Source: an uncultured Clostridia bacterium (GTDB lineage: Bacteria; Bacillota; Clostridia; TANB77; UBA1234). From it: a stretch of 64,000 nucleotides of DNA. The stretch lies in assembly GCA_934149305.1 (NCBI GenBank), contig CAKPEF010000006.1:1-64000 (forward strand), given 5' to 3'. The translations under genes were made by a program, and so were the position numbers. This document shows positions 63,701 to 64,000 of this stretch, piece by piece; positions within the stretch are counted from its first letter, which is position 1; every line of letters starts with the position of its first letter. The notes under the pieces are model-generated. The model saw only the letters and a list, made by a program, of their open reading frames with translations, did no database searches and had not been told where the DNA came from.

Positions 63701-64000
63701 TAAAAAATATTCAATCTTTAATGGATAAATCTAAAAATTTTGCAAAAGACAATGGACTATCTGTTCAGGAAGTATTACAAAACTATATGTTTGAAAGATT
63801 TTTAGAAAGATTATCAAAATCAGAATATAATGAAAAGTTTATTATAAAAGGTCGGATTTTTATTATCTTCTATAATGGGAATTAATATGAGAACAACAAT
63901 GGATATAGATGCGAATATTACAGGAATGAATTTTGAAAAAAGTGCAATAGAAGAAATGATAAATAAAATTATTTCTTTAGAAATAGATGATAATGTAATT
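63697..64000 (+). CDS. AbiEii nucleotidyltransferase toxin, 5' part, joined by a +1 shift at CGG (63853-63855)
   Basis: Runs off the window end; 101 codons visible with the shift. The N-terminus (MIKNIQSLMDKSKNFAKDNG, EVLQNYMFERFLERL, EYNEKFIIKGG) and the nucleotidyltransferase motif (FLLSSIMGINMRTTMDIDAN) fit AbiEii/DUF1814 (KGG.LL.....R.T.D.D). The zero frame reads IIKGRIFIIFYNGN and stops at 63885. Skipping C63853 restores KGGFLLSS and the catalytic GS-like/DxD region. The toxin would transfer nucleotides to a GTP- or tRNA-like target. Confidence 0.87.

Noticed and set aside
1602..63855. Explaining the CGG triplets as a simple reassignment of CGG to another amino acid
   Set aside because: Reassignment keeps the zero frame, but at all ten sites the homologous sequence continues in the +1 frame. 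Only a frame change explains them.
1..64000. CRISPR array or other regularly spaced direct repeats
   Set aside because: No array of short repeats with uniform spacers was seen; the only tandem repeat is the 54-bp unit inside the coiled-coil gene.

Overview
The window is strongly AT-rich and looks like a chromosomal segment of an uncultured, gut-type Clostridia-like member of the Bacillota. Pointers are the spore-coat cotJABC operon, a CwlD-type cortex amidase, the YaaT/HolB/TrmN6/RsmI neighbourhood, a WalRK-like two-component system, an SLH-domain surface protein and strong GGAGG ribosome-binding sites. No rRNA, CRISPR array or intact insertion sequence was seen. Five tRNA genes are present: Phe, Asp, Val, Gln(CUG) and Pro(CGG).

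The most unusual property runs through the whole window. Ten in-frame CGG triplets were found in eight genes. At every one, conventional translation gives a wrong or truncated protein, while skipping the C and resuming on the next GGN glycine codon restores the family sequence. The genes are the DGR reverse transcriptase, cotJC, dprA, a hypothetical (two sites), a VirB4 ATPase, a GH94 enzyme (two sites), a cyclic-glucan-synthase-like protein and AbiEii. Nine sites are CGG-A and one is CGG-T. Reading by eye, I found no CGG used as an ordinary arginine codon in the other genes, whereas CGA, CGC and CGT are used. The simplest reading is that CGG is unassigned (or read by a four-base-decoding tRNA-Gly) and works as an efficient +1 frameshift signal. 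Those eight genes are annotated here as joined CDSs rather than pseudogenes.

Layout. 1-4742 holds a partial Rpn-family nuclease and a complete diversity-generating retroelement (DGR) on the minus strand: a secreted target with a C-terminal variable repeat, an FxLYD protein, a mutated template-like copy, the reverse transcriptase, a MutS-like accessory protein, Avd and the template repeat. 5094-7718 has a coiled-coil protein, a structured repeat, three tRNAs and cotJABC. 7916-12332 has a lipoprotein, a hemolysin III-like protein flanked by related small repeats, a TetR/acyl-CoA ligase pair and a DUF1858 protein. 12676-16306 is a plus-strand type IV secretion cluster, followed by a 26-bp inverted-repeat element and a DnaD/DnaC-like pair.

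18733-26612 is minus-strand: a pilin-like CxxC protein, dprA-yraN-comM, another pilin-like protein and gyrA. 26738-33706 is a minus-strand run mixing Tad-type genes (TadC-, CpaF- and CpaE-like) with a VirB4 ATPase. 33838-38457 is the holB-yaaT-ferredoxin-trmN6-rsmI housekeeping group with lepB. 38606-46058 has the WalRK-like pair, an M23 peptidase, two pseudopilins and PcrA. 46227-56428 has a bactofilin-like membrane protein and a cyclic-glucan synthase split into two genes around ispG. 56582-62505 has cwlD, a GGDEF protein, rsmA, a 3D-domain protein, an SLH protein and a ComEC-like hydrolase. The right end starts an AbiE toxin-antitoxin operon.

An intergenic repeat family with ends like GGTAGTGTAAAC recurs at least five times. 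All boundaries, alignments and family calls were made by reading the sequence; no database search or folding program was run.
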